This document shows positions 1-10,385 of a stretch of DNA of 60,000 bases, piece after piece (within the stretch, counting starts at the first letter, position 1; each line of letters starts with the position of its first letter). Location of the stretch: positions 24,244,001 to 24,304,000 of the forward strand of contig CM060731.1 in NCBI GenBank assembly GCA_030704615.1, read 5' to 3'. The notes under the pieces were generated by a model. That model had not been told where the DNA came from. It ran no database searches and was given only the letters and a program-made list of their open reading frames with translations. Made by a program: the position numbers and the translations under genes. Origin of the DNA: Takakia lepidozioides. Its lineage: Eukaryota; Streptophyta; Takakiopsida; Takakiales; Takakiaceae.

Positions 1-532
1 TCCCAACTGTACCCCATAGTGGAATATGAACAGGCACATGAGGAAGCAAATCAACCTTGTATGCCAATTGTTTGTCCTCATCAGGTGGTGGCCTATCATC
101 TGCATGGCTATTGCCCTCCAAGAGCTCACCACCCCAAGCCACCACCCCTGAGAATGCAGCCAATGTGGGCATCATGTTCCTATGATCCACCGCTACATTC
201 CCAATAAAATTCCCCTGGGTCCAGGGAATATCTCTCGATCTATCAATCCATCCAACCTTTACTTCCTCTTAAATCCCGCTGCTGAGATGCCCAATTGACT
301 CTTGAACCTTTACCCATGGCTAGAGAATCTTGCCCGGGCCACTGTAACCCCAGGACATAGGAAAGGACGCTGACGACCGAATTTTTTTCCCAATGTATTC
401 CCTGTATGGACTGGGGTGCAGGACATCCAATCCCAGGCCCGGACCTCCGAAGGAGAAATGTGCATCAATTGCTCTAGACTCCTTCGCGTCTTCATTGTGA
501 AGCAGCGGCACTGTCAACCTCTCTGCCGCCAT
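1..532 (-). CDS. Unrecognised gene, partial, running off the left edge (two exon-like frames)
   Basis: Two minus-strand stretches look coding. From an ATG at 532 the frame begins MAAERLTVPLLHNEDAKE and stays open to about 320. A second frame at roughly 1-216 is open to the window edge and reads GNFIGNVAVDHRNMMPTL, then GGELLEGNSHADD, then LLPHVPVHIPLWG. It is preceded on the minus strand by a plausible acceptor (GGACCCAG before GGGAAT). I could not fix the donor that joins the two: an alternative frame from about 495 reaches a possible GTAAAG donor near 314. I do not recognise the protein. The acidic, proline-rich piece around DDRPPPDEDK and the balanced composition suggest a real gene rather than a chance ORF. 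It could equally be two unrelated frames. Confidence 0.3.
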
Positions 533-866
533 CGCCACCTTACTACCCAGCTATCCCTTCACCACCTATTTCATATATTCACTCTCTCTTCAGCTCTCTA
601 CCCTCTCATGTTAGTCTATCCACCCACAGATCTCTCTCAAACATCCGCTTTGAAGGTTCCAAGTGCCTCGTGGCAAAGCTGGTTGAGGCACTGCGCCGAT
701 ACTTGTATCCGAATCAGTATCAGCCGAAGCAAAGTAGCAAAAGTAGCAGGCACATGGCCTGTTTCCTTAAGGGCCATGGTCAAAGCTTGACTACTTTCCA
801 CAAGTAGGGGTTGATATCAACACTGCGGCTTTCAGATATGTCAGGCATGTGCACTGAGGGCCGAGC
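533..866. other. Non-coding stretch, nothing recognised
   Basis: This is possibly the upstream region of the minus-strand frame that starts at 532. It is pyrimidine-rich on the + strand at 540-650. The ORFs here are short and have no recognisable domain. Confidence 0.3.
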
Positions 867-2085
867 CTTACTAGGACTACACTTTGTGTCAATAGTCTAC
901 ACTAGGTTTCATGGTGTAGTGATTGTTAACAACCTGGTGTCCAATTCTTGACCATCCATCCAAGTGTTGAATGCTACTACATGTCATATCAATGTTATAT
1001 ACACTGTTCAACAACTAAACTCAACTTATGGGGATGAGGTGCAGATGAAGGAGCCAATAGAGATTCCCAGAGTATGGATTATGGATCAAAATGGATTATG
1101 TAGGATGCTTTCAAAAACTGTTTTAGTGAAGTTGGTACTTAGTATCAATTGGAACTATCACCACACCTTGTTAGTATTCCAACACTGCGAAGGCAGGATG
1201 GTTGGGAAAAGGAATTGCCAAGTGACCGCATTGGGAGCTGATGCTCCTAAATATTCTCATAAGGATTCAAGATTGAGACCATTTGCCCAGCTGAATGTTC
1301 AGTTCTGCAGTTTGTGACTGCTGGAATTCTACACAAGGACTGTATCTGACAAGCTCACTTCTGAAGTAGACAGCATAATGGAGATACAAAAAACAATGAG
1401 GATCCCATGGAGGAGAAAGACAGAAAGGAAGGGATAACATTCTCGCAGGAGAACTTCCAGGATCTCTATATTGGAAGACAGATCATCTATGGGCTCTTCG
1501 TAGTGTGGGTTGTAATTCCATTAGAAAATTCAATCCATTGCCTTGTAAGCTACATTGACTGGAACAATCATGACGCCAAGAACACGTAAAAACATGACTC
1601 GGATGCTGTGCACTCGTGCAAAAAACATTCAGCTCCAGGTTCCCAAGCAAAATTTAAGGAATGCTGCAATAAGCACAACATTTGACTACAATGGTCGAAC
1701 TCTTTCTTTTTCCTGCCAAACACATTTCAGCTATGTTACAATAACAGTTGCCTTGTCACTCTCATAACTTCTCATCCCTTCATTTCTCTGGGGAGTTGGA
1801 GGAACATCAAGATCAGACACATAAGGCTCCACCCCTTCTGCACCGAAACATGGAGAAACCATTATAGAGATGAGTACCACTGTAAAAAATGTCAAACCAC
1901 CTCGCTGCATCCTCTCACTCTCAGTCTGACATTCTCCCCACCACCACTGTATCCCCAACAAAATCTGACCTGAAAATATGTTGGAGAGGATGTGAGGGAG
2001 AGACCCACACACTAAGTCACTTTCATCCTAACCAAGCTCCCTATCCCCAAAAATTTGCTATGCTCTGTTAGAACATTACATTGCA
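867..2085. repeat. Dispersed ~1.2 kb repeat, copy A (uninterrupted)
   Basis: The segment starts near the phrase ctaggactacact and ends near ctctgttagaacattacat. Its first ~125 bases recur at 3876-4010 and the remainder (from about 996) recurs at 7476-8505, with small indels and scattered substitutions. In this copy the two parts are contiguous. A minus-strand frame at 1731-2012 ends RNEGMRSYESDKATVIVT, but the equivalent frame is broken by single-base insertions in copy B, so I do not treat it as a gene. The first 125 bases include a tRNA-like box A/box B arrangement (see the SINE-like entry at 905-965). Confidence 0.75.
905..965 (+). repeat. tRNA-like SINE head (A-box/B-box-like)
   Basis: The core runs from ggtgtagtgattgttaacaa (box-A-like) to ggtgtccaattcttgac (box-B-like, compare GGTTCRANNCC). 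It recurs almost unchanged at 3915-3965 and in looser form at 56945-57008. The internal RNA polymerase III promoter layout is what suggests a tRNA-derived SINE; no complete tRNA fold is visible. Confidence 0.35.
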
Positions 2086-3875
2086 TTGGCTGACCTCGAG
2101 TTGGAGAGCTCTTGGGAGAGTAAGACGGTCTTTAGCTTGTTTCTCAGCTAAACATTGCACATGAAAAGATAGGGTTGGATTATTCCAGAAGTAACTAGAA
2201 GTGGCTTCTTTCCAAGGAATATGGTGGTAGTTTCCAATGACATGTTCTGAATTCGGAATATGTGACTGGAAATTTTACACACATTCCAGATTCTATCCCT
2301 ATCTTTTATACAAGTGAGATTTCCATTGTCCTTACAAGGGGTTGGTGTTCAGGGTTCAGTGACTGTTCACTGAGGCTGAGCCAGCCCAGTTCAGAGTCAT
2401 CTTACCCCCCTCTACAAGGTCGGGCAAATTCCCATCCCCTATTTACCTTTGCATCCACCTGCAGTGTCCTATCAAATGTAGCCTCGGCCCATTGCACTCC
2501 CAATCAATTGTAAGCTGCTCGTCATGCAAACAATGTAGTTGACAACAATTTTCTGACTTCTCACCAGCAGATATCTTCAACAAAGGATAATGGAAATTGA
2601 ACAACAATTCAACTGCGGTTACATGACTCTCCTGTTGGTTCTATTGCTTAGGACTGCCGTCTCCAGATACAAGGGATGGACAAGCTTATCTTGTTCACTC
2701 CAGAACATGAACTCCACTGCACATTAGTGCTCAATACCAGATGTACAAACATTCACATCCTTTAAGCAGTAATGAATGAGACAAGTCCCCTCTGGAAAGT
2801 AACCCCTCAAGGTTGTGGGGTTAACCCAACAAGTATTAGGTTATATGGTGCAGACAGACAGAGAAAACAGTCTCTGCAAAATGGCTACAAGGGCTTCTCA
2901 TATGTGTTTTGGTCTCGAAAATCTTGCAACCTCTTCTGGATCATATCAACCACATGGGGTTGCACATAAATGTGGGTATCATCCAGCATGTACACTATGA
3001 ACTTCTGTGCATTGGGCATTGCCTCGTTCATATTCACTATAAACTGTGCCATTGGAATGTCACTGCACCGCACAACATCAATTCCCCACTTAGATTAGTA
3101 GGAGTACTAAGATCAAACTTATAAAATGCCAGCAATATGCCAAGCCATACAGTGAAGTCTATAGAGCACTCCTTGCAAACTAAGAACGGTCTGGTAACAC
3201 ATTACGTAGACCTGTCTTTAGCCCATCCGTCTTTTATAAGGGGGATGTTGGTAAACGAGGACAAATACTGATTGGAGGATTGGTCTCAGGCTATTTTCTT
3301 CCATCGATCAAAATTGTCAAACTAGAGACAAATTAACCCCGGAATTTAACCCCAGCCAAGTCACAGTGGGTACATTGCTGTACTGAGAGAGCCAACAAAC
3401 GCCTACAACAGTGCCCTATAAGCAGAACATTTTATGGACACTGCTCATGCAGATAGGATGGCAAAGCAACCCCGGACAAATCTTTTGAAAGGATCATGCA
3501 GAGGGGGAAACTGGAACATTCAGAGAGCATTCAAAGTGGAAAACGAAGAAAATCATTAGGGCTCCCTTGGCAGTACTAGGAGACAAAGAGGTCTGCGAAA
3601 GTGTGGAGGATCCATTGATTCGGACATCATGCAAACTGGCTCAAAGCGGACCTACTACAAAAGAGCTATAAACAAAGGGCCTGCGAGCGAGCGAGGACGA
3701 GGGATATCAAGTCTAACCAGGTGATGAGAATTCCCTTGATGGCGTTCACCATCGTTGCCTCTCAGCACCCTGTCCGTGAGCCCCTCCTCCAATCTGCCGC
3801 ATACGCCCACTTCCTCTTCTCCCACTACTGTACTGTCATTCCATTTTTCACCCAACCCTGATCTGGCTTTGCTAG
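2086..3875. other. Non-coding stretch between the repeat copies
   Basis: I see no gene here. ORFs are 60-90 codons, overlap on both strands and carry no domain I recognise. Confidence 0.4.
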
Positions 3876-4010
3876 GACTACACTTCGTGTCTATAGTCTA
3901 TAATCTATACTAGGTTTCATGGTGCAGTGATTGTTAACAACCTGGTGTTCAATTCTTGACTGGCATCCCCATCCATCCAAGTGTTGAATGCTACTACATG
4001 TCATATCAAT
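3876..4010. repeat. Dispersed repeat, copy B, left part
   Basis: It matches 867-992 (ctaggactacact through tgtcatatcaatg) with a few substitutions and a small insertion (tataatcta). In copy A the next bases are ttatatacactgttc. Here that continuation is missing and resumes only at about 7476, so copy B is split by roughly 3.46 kb. Confidence 0.75.
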
Positions 4011-4011
4011 G

Positions 4012-4210
4012 CTACTAGGGTAGCCTGTGTCGTTGGCCCAAGTGTCCAATGTCATCTAAGTCCAAGTGCAATCCTCTCTGTATCCAGGTGCGTCTCTTGT
4101 GTCGAGGCCCAAATGCAACCTCTAGGGTAGCATGTGCCATGGGCCCAAGTGTCAAGTGTCATCTACCTATCATTTCCCATTTAAGACTTTGAGAAGCCAT
4201 AACTTGTTCA
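4012..4210. repeat. 110-bp satellite, left block
   Basis: Degenerate units share the phrases ggcccaagtgtc, tctaagtccaagtgcaat, tatccaggtgcgtctc and gtcgaggcccaaatgcaacc with the array at 6602-7060. A further partial unit (taagttcaagtgtaagatgt...tatgtatcccagtgcgtct) sits at 4549-4593, just before the transposase-like element. Confidence 0.65.
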
Positions 4211-4548
4211 TATGATCATATTATGGTGCAAAATTTGGACCTAAGGGGAGGTTGGCAAGTTGGCTTCAAAACCCAATTTACGAAATTTACAAAACCCAAT
4301 ACACTGCATTGAAGTGTTGGGCACAACAAGCCTATATAATCTTCATAAAACCAAGTATCATTGCCCCTATCATTGCACACCATTCGCAAACCCCTAAGCA
4401 CGGTTGATCGACGGTGCGTGTCGACGGGTGTACAGTGATAGGCGCTGGGATGTGCAATCATAGGGGTTTGCGCTGTCCACAGGTGCGCAATGATAGGGGC
4501 TGGGGTGCCCGATCATAGGGGTTTGTGCAATGATAGGTAGAGTTACCC
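4211..4548. other. Spacer with short repeated phrase
   Basis: Non-coding. The phrase caatgatagggg / gatcataggggtttg occurs several times in direct and near-direct copies between about 4360 and 4540. No gene is visible. Confidence 0.4.
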
Positions 4549-4594
4549 TAAGTTCAAGTGTAAGATGTTCTATGTATCCCAGTGCGTCTATGTA

Positions 4595-6223
4595 CTAGAG
4601 AATGGGCCGTGACGGGCTCGCCCAAAGGCCGCTTACAGGGCAGAATCGGCCCAACGCGGCCCGTTCGCTGGCAAGTTGTTGCTGGCAGGTTGTTGCGTAT
4701 TCTCGCCACCGGACAACAGTTGTATTTGTAGGTTGCAGGGTTTGCAACTTCCATTTTTGTGCATGAGCAATACTGATGCAGTTGTCCCAATCAAGATCCA
4801 AACAATGGGGACAAAAACATGCTAAGTCTCGAACCATAAGTTTGGTTGGGTCTGACTTGTTCCTCCCAAGAATGGAATGTAAAGACCGAGTTCCAGGTAC
4901 GGTCTTGCAATCCCACTCTTGTGTACGGTCAACATCTTCTGTACCAACAAGCCAAAAATGTCTTTTCACTGCTGTTCTAATCTTAGAGTACGAAGAAGGA
5001 GGTCGGGTGGACAGGTTCTTGCGCAAAAAAGCTACTGCCTCAGCAGCATTTTGCAGCTTCACACCATTTGAGTTTAACTGCTCTGCTCGTAAAGCCCTCT
5101 TGATCACAGCACCAGCCCCATCGTGCTCACCTTTCCCGTGCCCTGATCCAAAAAAGTTCCACCACATTGTGCAACCCCCTGTGATGTGGGGGTACCTACT
5201 AACAAAATACCAAGGACGAGCACCTTTAAACTGAACAGCACAACCGTCACTCCATACCCAATGCGATTCAGGTCTGAACCCTGCTTCAGCAAGGTAATTC
5301 CAATGAAACCGAAAGCAATGTTGTACGAACGACGTGTCATGCTTGTTGTCATCAGAAATGTAAAAGTGCATTTCTTTCAAAACCTTGGAATCGGGATCAT
5401 TCACATCAGGGTGTGGATTCCACCGGTAGGCAATGTGCACCAATATAGTGATCTGGAAACTGTGCCAGTGCATCTCTTACACTTCATTCTGAACTGTACA
5501 AGTGTAGTTTTCAGCAAAGTCAACAACAGACAATATTGTATTCTCTGGCAAAGATTTCAAACTGGCTTTAAACTGAGCATCTTGCCATCGGGCTACAAAG
5601 TTATGACGAACAAAAGCCTGTAGCTTGGGTTTGAAGTACGACAAGAATTCAACAGAGGAAGTCGTTTGGTATTGGAGTTTTAGTCTCATTCTAGGGGCTC
5701 CATCTTTCTCCCCAACATTCTCTTTTGCATAGCATCTCCACTGCACTGTCAAATCACAACCATTTGCCTCAACGGGACAAATAGATAACTTACTTGAGCC
5801 ACACCTCAAGCACTCTCCCATGAGACAGTCTCGCTGATGCCATTCATCCAATTCCCCTTTGGGACAAACAATTTCTTGCCAAAGCCAAGTCACTCCTTTG
5901 TAGGGGTGCTTGTTCGCTTGACAACCAGCTTCACCATCTAATACTGGTCCACGTCGACAAATATTACAGTCAGAAGTACATGATGATGGAGAGTGGACAC
6001 CCCTCTCGGCAGTTCGCATGTTGTTGAACCCATCCTTCAACTCCGCCATCTCCACATGATATTTGCAGCAACAAACATTATGATCCTTCAGGCGTTTGAC
6101 AAAGAATGGCCTCAACAACTCAAACAATCGTTGACCCACTTTGACATTTGGGATGGGCTGATTTGAAGCGAAGAAAGAAAGCAGTCTGCATTGCCACCAC
6201 AACATGCACAAAGAGAATCCCAT
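4595..6223 (-). pseudogene. Transposase-like protein of an uncharacterised family, one in-frame stop
   Basis: A single reading frame runs from an ATG at 6223 to a stop at 4595, broken by one in-frame TAA at 5477-5479, giving 248 and then 294 codons. The N-terminal part is rich in paired cysteines and histidines (NVCCCKYHVEM, CNICRRGP, CLMGECLRCGSSK, ICP), suggesting zinc binding. The centre has three acidic motifs in order: ILSVVDFAENYT, then HWVWSDGCAVQFKG, then GSGHGKGEHDGAGAVIKR. From memory, proteins with this SDGC..QFKG / HGKGEHDG signature occur as multi-copy, transposon-like genes in animals and some non-flowering plants; I cannot cite a named family. The motif spacing resembles an RNase H-fold DD(E/D) core, but that is inference. 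A TAA directly precedes the ATG, so the N terminus may be incomplete. The right inverted repeat falls inside the last codons, so the true C terminus may end earlier. Confidence 0.6.
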
Positions 6224-6494
6224 TTAGTGCATGCACTAAGAATACCTACTACTAGACCTCGACCAGTCCTAGACCTAGTCTTAGTCATAGTCCTTTCTCA
6301 TCACATGTCAAATTGTACAAGTACTAATCAGTCCTAATAGTCCTAGACGTAGTCCTTCCTAGTCACATATGAAGTACACATGTACTAATCAGTCCGAGTG
6401 TGAGTCCGAGCCTTAAAGGGAACACGGGTGGGGTTGATGGCTGATGACATGGGCCTGGGTGGTTGCAGCTCTACCGTCCTCTGTGCAGAATTGG
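6224..6494. other. 5' flank of the transposase-like gene with repeated agtccta phrases
   Basis: The phrase cagtcctaga / tagtccttc / tactaatcagtcc is repeated several times between 6270 and 6400 in imperfect direct copies. It lies inside the inferred element, upstream of its gene, and may be its subterminal region. Confidence 0.4.
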
Positions 6495-6560
6495 CAAACC
6501 CTGCCGATTCTGCCTGCCGAATCGGCAGTACACCTTGGCTGGCCGATTCGGCCTGAGAAT
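6495..6560. repeat. Palindromic GC-rich terminus
   Basis: It contains gccgattc...gaatcggc as a short hairpin, and ggccgattcggcc, a nearly perfect palindrome. This fits a subterminal inverted repeat of the inserted element. Confidence 0.45.
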
Positions 6561-6601
6561 TAGTCTCAAAAGTGGCAAAATACGCCTACACATGCTTTTA
6601 A

Positions 6602-7240
6602 CGTCGAGGCCCAAGGGCAACCTCTAGGATAGCCTGTACTTTTGGCCCATGTGTGAAGAATTGAAAATGTAAGACCAAGTGCAAATTCCTATGTATCCAA
6701 TGTGTCTCCTATGTTGAGGGCCCAAGTGCGACCTCTAGTGTAGCCTATGCTGTTGGCCCATCTGCGAAGAATTAAAATCTAAGTCCAAGTGCAATTTCCT
6801 ATGTATCCAAGTGTGTCTCCTATGTCGAGGCCCAAATGCGACCTCTGGGTGAACTGTGCCGTTGGCCCAAGTGTCCAATGTCATCTAAGTCATCTAAGTC
6901 ATCTAAGTCTAATCATTATTTTTCCACAGAGCTTATGACCAGATTTGAACCGGCGACCTTCCCCTTGATATCTCTCATGTCTAGGGTGGCCTCTACCGTT
7001 GGCCCATGTGTGAAGAATTGAAATCTAAGACCAAGCGCAATTTCCTATTATGTCGAGGCCCAAGTCCAATCTTTTGTTCATGTGCCCAAGTCCAATCTTC
7101 TATTCATGTACCCAAGTGCATCTCCCATTTAGAGGCCCAAGTGTCCAATATCAAGTGCAATCTCATATGTATCCAAGTAGGTCTCCCATGTCAAGGCCCA
7201 ATTTATTTTTTTATATCCAATCATTATTGATATATCTCCC
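6602..7240. repeat. 110-bp satellite, right block
   Basis: The unit start gtcgaggccc / gttgagggccc lies at 6603, 6713 and 6824, a period of 110-111 bp. A further degenerate start lies at about 7053. Units contain gcgacctctagggtagcct, gttggcccaagtg, gaagaattgaaatctaag and tatgtatccaagtgtgtctc. In the third unit catctaagt is locally triplicated (about 6882-6910), and a foreign segment with a B-box-like motif (agatttgaaccggcgacc) interrupts the array at about 6915-6985. Confidence 0.75.
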
Positions 7241-7475
7241 GTCGAGGCTCCAATCATTGTCCCAAGAAAGCCCACTTTGCTATTTTTCCTGAATTTTCCG
7301 GCGACCAGGAGTACTTGAAATTCCACATCACACACAAATCCTGAGACCAAGCTGGTGCACCCCTCCTCATCGAGGGCTTTCCAACGGCACCAAGCACCAA
7401 GGTTGGGGCCTGCGGTTTGGGAACATCTCAACGTGACAAAACAAAACAAAACCAAACATCTCGCTTCATACATTG
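7241..7475. other. Right flank of the insertion in copy B
   Basis: Single-copy-looking sequence between the satellite and the resumption of the dispersed repeat. No gene is visible. Confidence 0.3.
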
Positions 7476-8505
7476 ATATACACTGTTCAACAACTAAACT
7501 CAACTTATGGGGATGAGGTGGGGATGAAGGAGCCAATAGAGATTATGGATCAAAATGGATTATGATGTAGGATGCTTTCAAAAACCGTTTCATAGTTAAG
7601 TTGGTACTTGGTATCTACTTGAACCATCACTATTCCAACACTGCAAGTGACAGCATTGGGAGCTGATGCTCCTAAGTATTCTCATAACGATTCAAGGTTG
7701 AGACCATTTGGCCAGCTGAATGTTCAGTTCTGCGGTTTGTGACTCCTGGAATTAACACAAGGACTGTATCTGACAAGCTCACTTCTGAGGTAGACGGCAT
7801 AATGGAGATACAAAAAACAATGAGGATCCCATGGAGGAGAAAGACAGAAAGGAAAGGATACAATTCTTGCAGGAGAACTTCCAGGATCTCTATATTGAAA
7901 GACAGATCATCTATGGGCTCTTCGTAGTGTGGGTTGTAATTCTATTAGAAAATTCAATCCATTGTGTTGTGAGCTACATTGACCGGAAACATCATGCCGC
8001 CGAGAACCCCGTAAAAACATGACTTGGATGCTGTGCACTCGTGAAAAATCATTCAGCTCCAGGTTCCCAAGCAAAATCCAAGGAATGCTGCAATAGGCAC
8101 AACATTTGACTACAATGGTGCAACTCTTTCTTTTTCCTGCCAAAAACATTTGAACTATGTTACAATGACACTTGCCTTGTCACTCTCATAACTTCTCATC
8201 CCTTCATTTCTCTGGGGGAGTTGGAGGAACATCAAGATCAGACACATAAGGCTCCCGCCCCTTCTGCACGGAAACATGGAGATACCATTATAGAGATGAG
8301 TATCACTGTAAAAAATGTCAAACCACCTCACTGCATCCTCTCCCTCTGTCTGACACTCTCCCCACCACCACTGTATCCCCAACAAAATCAGACCTGAATA
8401 ATATGTTGGAGAGGATGTGAGGCAGAGAGACCCACACCCTAAGTCACTTTCATCCTAACTGAGCTCCCTAACCCCTAAAATTTGCTATTCTCTGTTAGAT
8501 ACATT
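7476..8505. repeat. Dispersed repeat, copy B, right part
   Basis: It matches 996-2085 from atatacactgttcaacaac to about ctctgttagatacattac, with small deletions (for example cccagagtatgg is absent) and single-base insertions. The duplication ends about 80 bases before the stop codon of the light-harvesting-like gene. Confidence 0.75.
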
Positions 8506-8584
8506 ACAAGCTAAATTGTAGCTCAATCACAATAATTCCCAACATGACACGCAAAGGGTAGGAAAGAACAATTGCAAGCACACA

Positions 8585-10385
8585 TTATCTGTCTTTGGGG
8601 ATGGAGATACAAAATAACTGCAAGGTGGAAAAGAGCATCCATGCCTGGCCACTAGGTCGATTCACAACTCCCCCACGTGTCCAGGTCGTGAGAGGGTCAA
8701 CATTCTGGGGGTCGAAAGTCTTGAGGGGGTCCCGGGGGAGTCCATCACCATCGTTAGGAGGAGCCTTAGCAGTATCAGGAGGGTTGTTGATCACCACATA
8801 ACCCCCAAGCAGCCCACCTACCAGAAGAAACAAGAAGCCCGCCAACAGAGGGAACCGCACAGCCAGGGGATCTATGCCAAGCTGTCCTAGAACACCTTTG
8901 CCGGTTATCACTTCCATTATTACTGCAGCCTGAAAGTGGATGGAATGTCATGTCAGTAGAATGAAGTCGACTAGGAAACTGAATCATTTTCCAGCAATGT
9001 AAGAGCACCTTAAGTTGAGGTTTACCAAACGCTCAGCAGCTGATAGTCAGACTCTCCTTAGGAAGCAGCGACAGAAATATGGTTATTGGTCAACCATGGT
9101 TTAAGCGCTATGGTGGATGATTGATGGCATATCCCTAATCAACAATATAACTGCAAGAATCTTGGCAACACAAGTTTGCAGCCTTTACAACCTTGTAGTC
9201 TGAAGGTGAAAGGTAAGAAAATTACCGCAAAGCCCACCATTGCCAAGCGACCCACTTGTTGCTCTTGGAGTCTGCCAAACCCAAACCAGGTGCCAGGGCC
9301 CCCTAGTCCATATGGCCTGGCTTCCTTTTTTCCCCCACCCTCACTTTCTCCTGCTGCGCACACTGCAGCACCCCCGGGCAGACAATCAAGAGGGCTCACA
9401 GACACTAGATAGAGATAGGCCCCTGATATAGGAGGTTCCCAGCCTTCTGATATCAGTTTCACAGAGACACCCCAGATCACACTAGTGCATACCGACTCTG
9501 TCCCAGCGTGAGAAAACTTGGCAGAAGGTTTGAGCATTTTAGAACATGTAGGAGTTAAATGGTGTTGAGGCATTTGAATGAGGCACGGAAGTAAGGATTT
9601 CGAGTGAGGAAGCACTGAAAGAACATGAGGGAACAAAGACAAACAATTCAAATGCACACGACAATGACGTCTGGTCTAGTGCGACGGTGTTGTACGCCCA
9701 GGGGCAATCCTCTAAGATGAAATTCGCACACATGTGCCCAACAATGTCTAGTTCACAAGGGTTCCACGTAGTTCATAAAAATCTTCTCTCATTTCCTTAA
9801 TGCTCAAGCCATAGTGTGCTAAGAGCAAAACGAACTAAGAGCCAGAATTGGTCAAACGTCACTGCACAGACCCCTTCCTTCACTCGACAATGCATCTCAT
9901 CAATGTACTAGTAACCATAGTCACATTTAAAAGTCCTTTGCATTCACCTGTGATGAAACTTTAGCTGCTCGAGAACGGGATTGGAGTGCATACTGAAAAA
10001 CAGTAATGCTTTTATTCAGAGGTTTGCAAACATAGGGCTGAGAGGCCAACGTCGTGTGTTCTGTCTAAAATTCTAGAATTCTACTGGAAGTCCAAACCCA
10101 GAAGAATCGAAGACACGTACAAGACCTACCTGAGAAATTCCAAGATTTTTTCCGTTCCACATTTGGAGATGTACTAAAGCTGCTAGTGAGTTGAGAGAAT
10201 GCCGACCTCCGCCCCTGGTTCACACTAGCGATTGTGCGAGCAGTCACTGCAACTTTGAGTAACCCATTCAAAAACTGCGCGGAACTTTGAGAGCAATGAG
10301 TGCCCTTGGAAGCTTGACGATCACCAAAGACTCTACCCACATCTGTATGTGAGAACCCCTGCATTTGCCTTGCACATTGTGCCAT
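8585..10385 (-). CDS. Light-harvesting-like (SEP/LIL type) chlorophyll-binding-domain protein, middle exon(s) unresolved
   Basis: Exon 1 is 10130-10385: ATG at 10385, 85 codons rich in Ser, Thr, Ala and Arg like a plastid transit peptide, ending TCAG with donor GTAGGT. A later exon ends at 9226 with donor GCG/GTAATT and encodes LQEQQVGRLAMVGFA; its acceptor may be TTTGGCAG at about 9276. It joins in phase to the last exon, 8585-8929, after acceptor TTTCAG, giving AMVGFAAAVIMEVITGKG followed by VLGQLGIDPLAVR and a hydrophobic helix (PLLAGFLFLLVGGLLGGY). GRLAMVGF and TGKGVLGQ are typical of the chlorophyll-binding helices of ELIP, SEP and LIL proteins, which sit in thylakoids and protect against excess light. 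I could not find an exon joining 10130 to 9276 in a consistent phase, so the model is incomplete. The C-terminal tail after DPLTTW may belong partly to a retained intron. Confidence 0.6.

Larger units (their letters stand above)
4594..6601 (-). mobile_element. DNA-transposon-like insertion carrying a transposase-like gene
   Basis: The 110-bp satellite breaks off near 4593 and resumes near 6602 (acgtcgaggcccaag), so the material between is a discrete insertion of about 2.0 kb. It holds the transposase-like frame at 4595-6223 and a GC-rich, palindromic end at 6495-6560. A perfect 12-bp inverted repeat lies near the ends: ggcagaatcggc at 4639-4650 and gccgattctgcc at 6503-6514. Exact ends and a target-site duplication are not resolved; boundaries are good to about 10 bases. 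Confidence 0.55.

Noticed and set aside
1731-2012. 93-codon minus ORF in repeat copy A
   Set aside because: The equivalent frame in copy B is broken by single-base insertions, so there is no sign of coding constraint.
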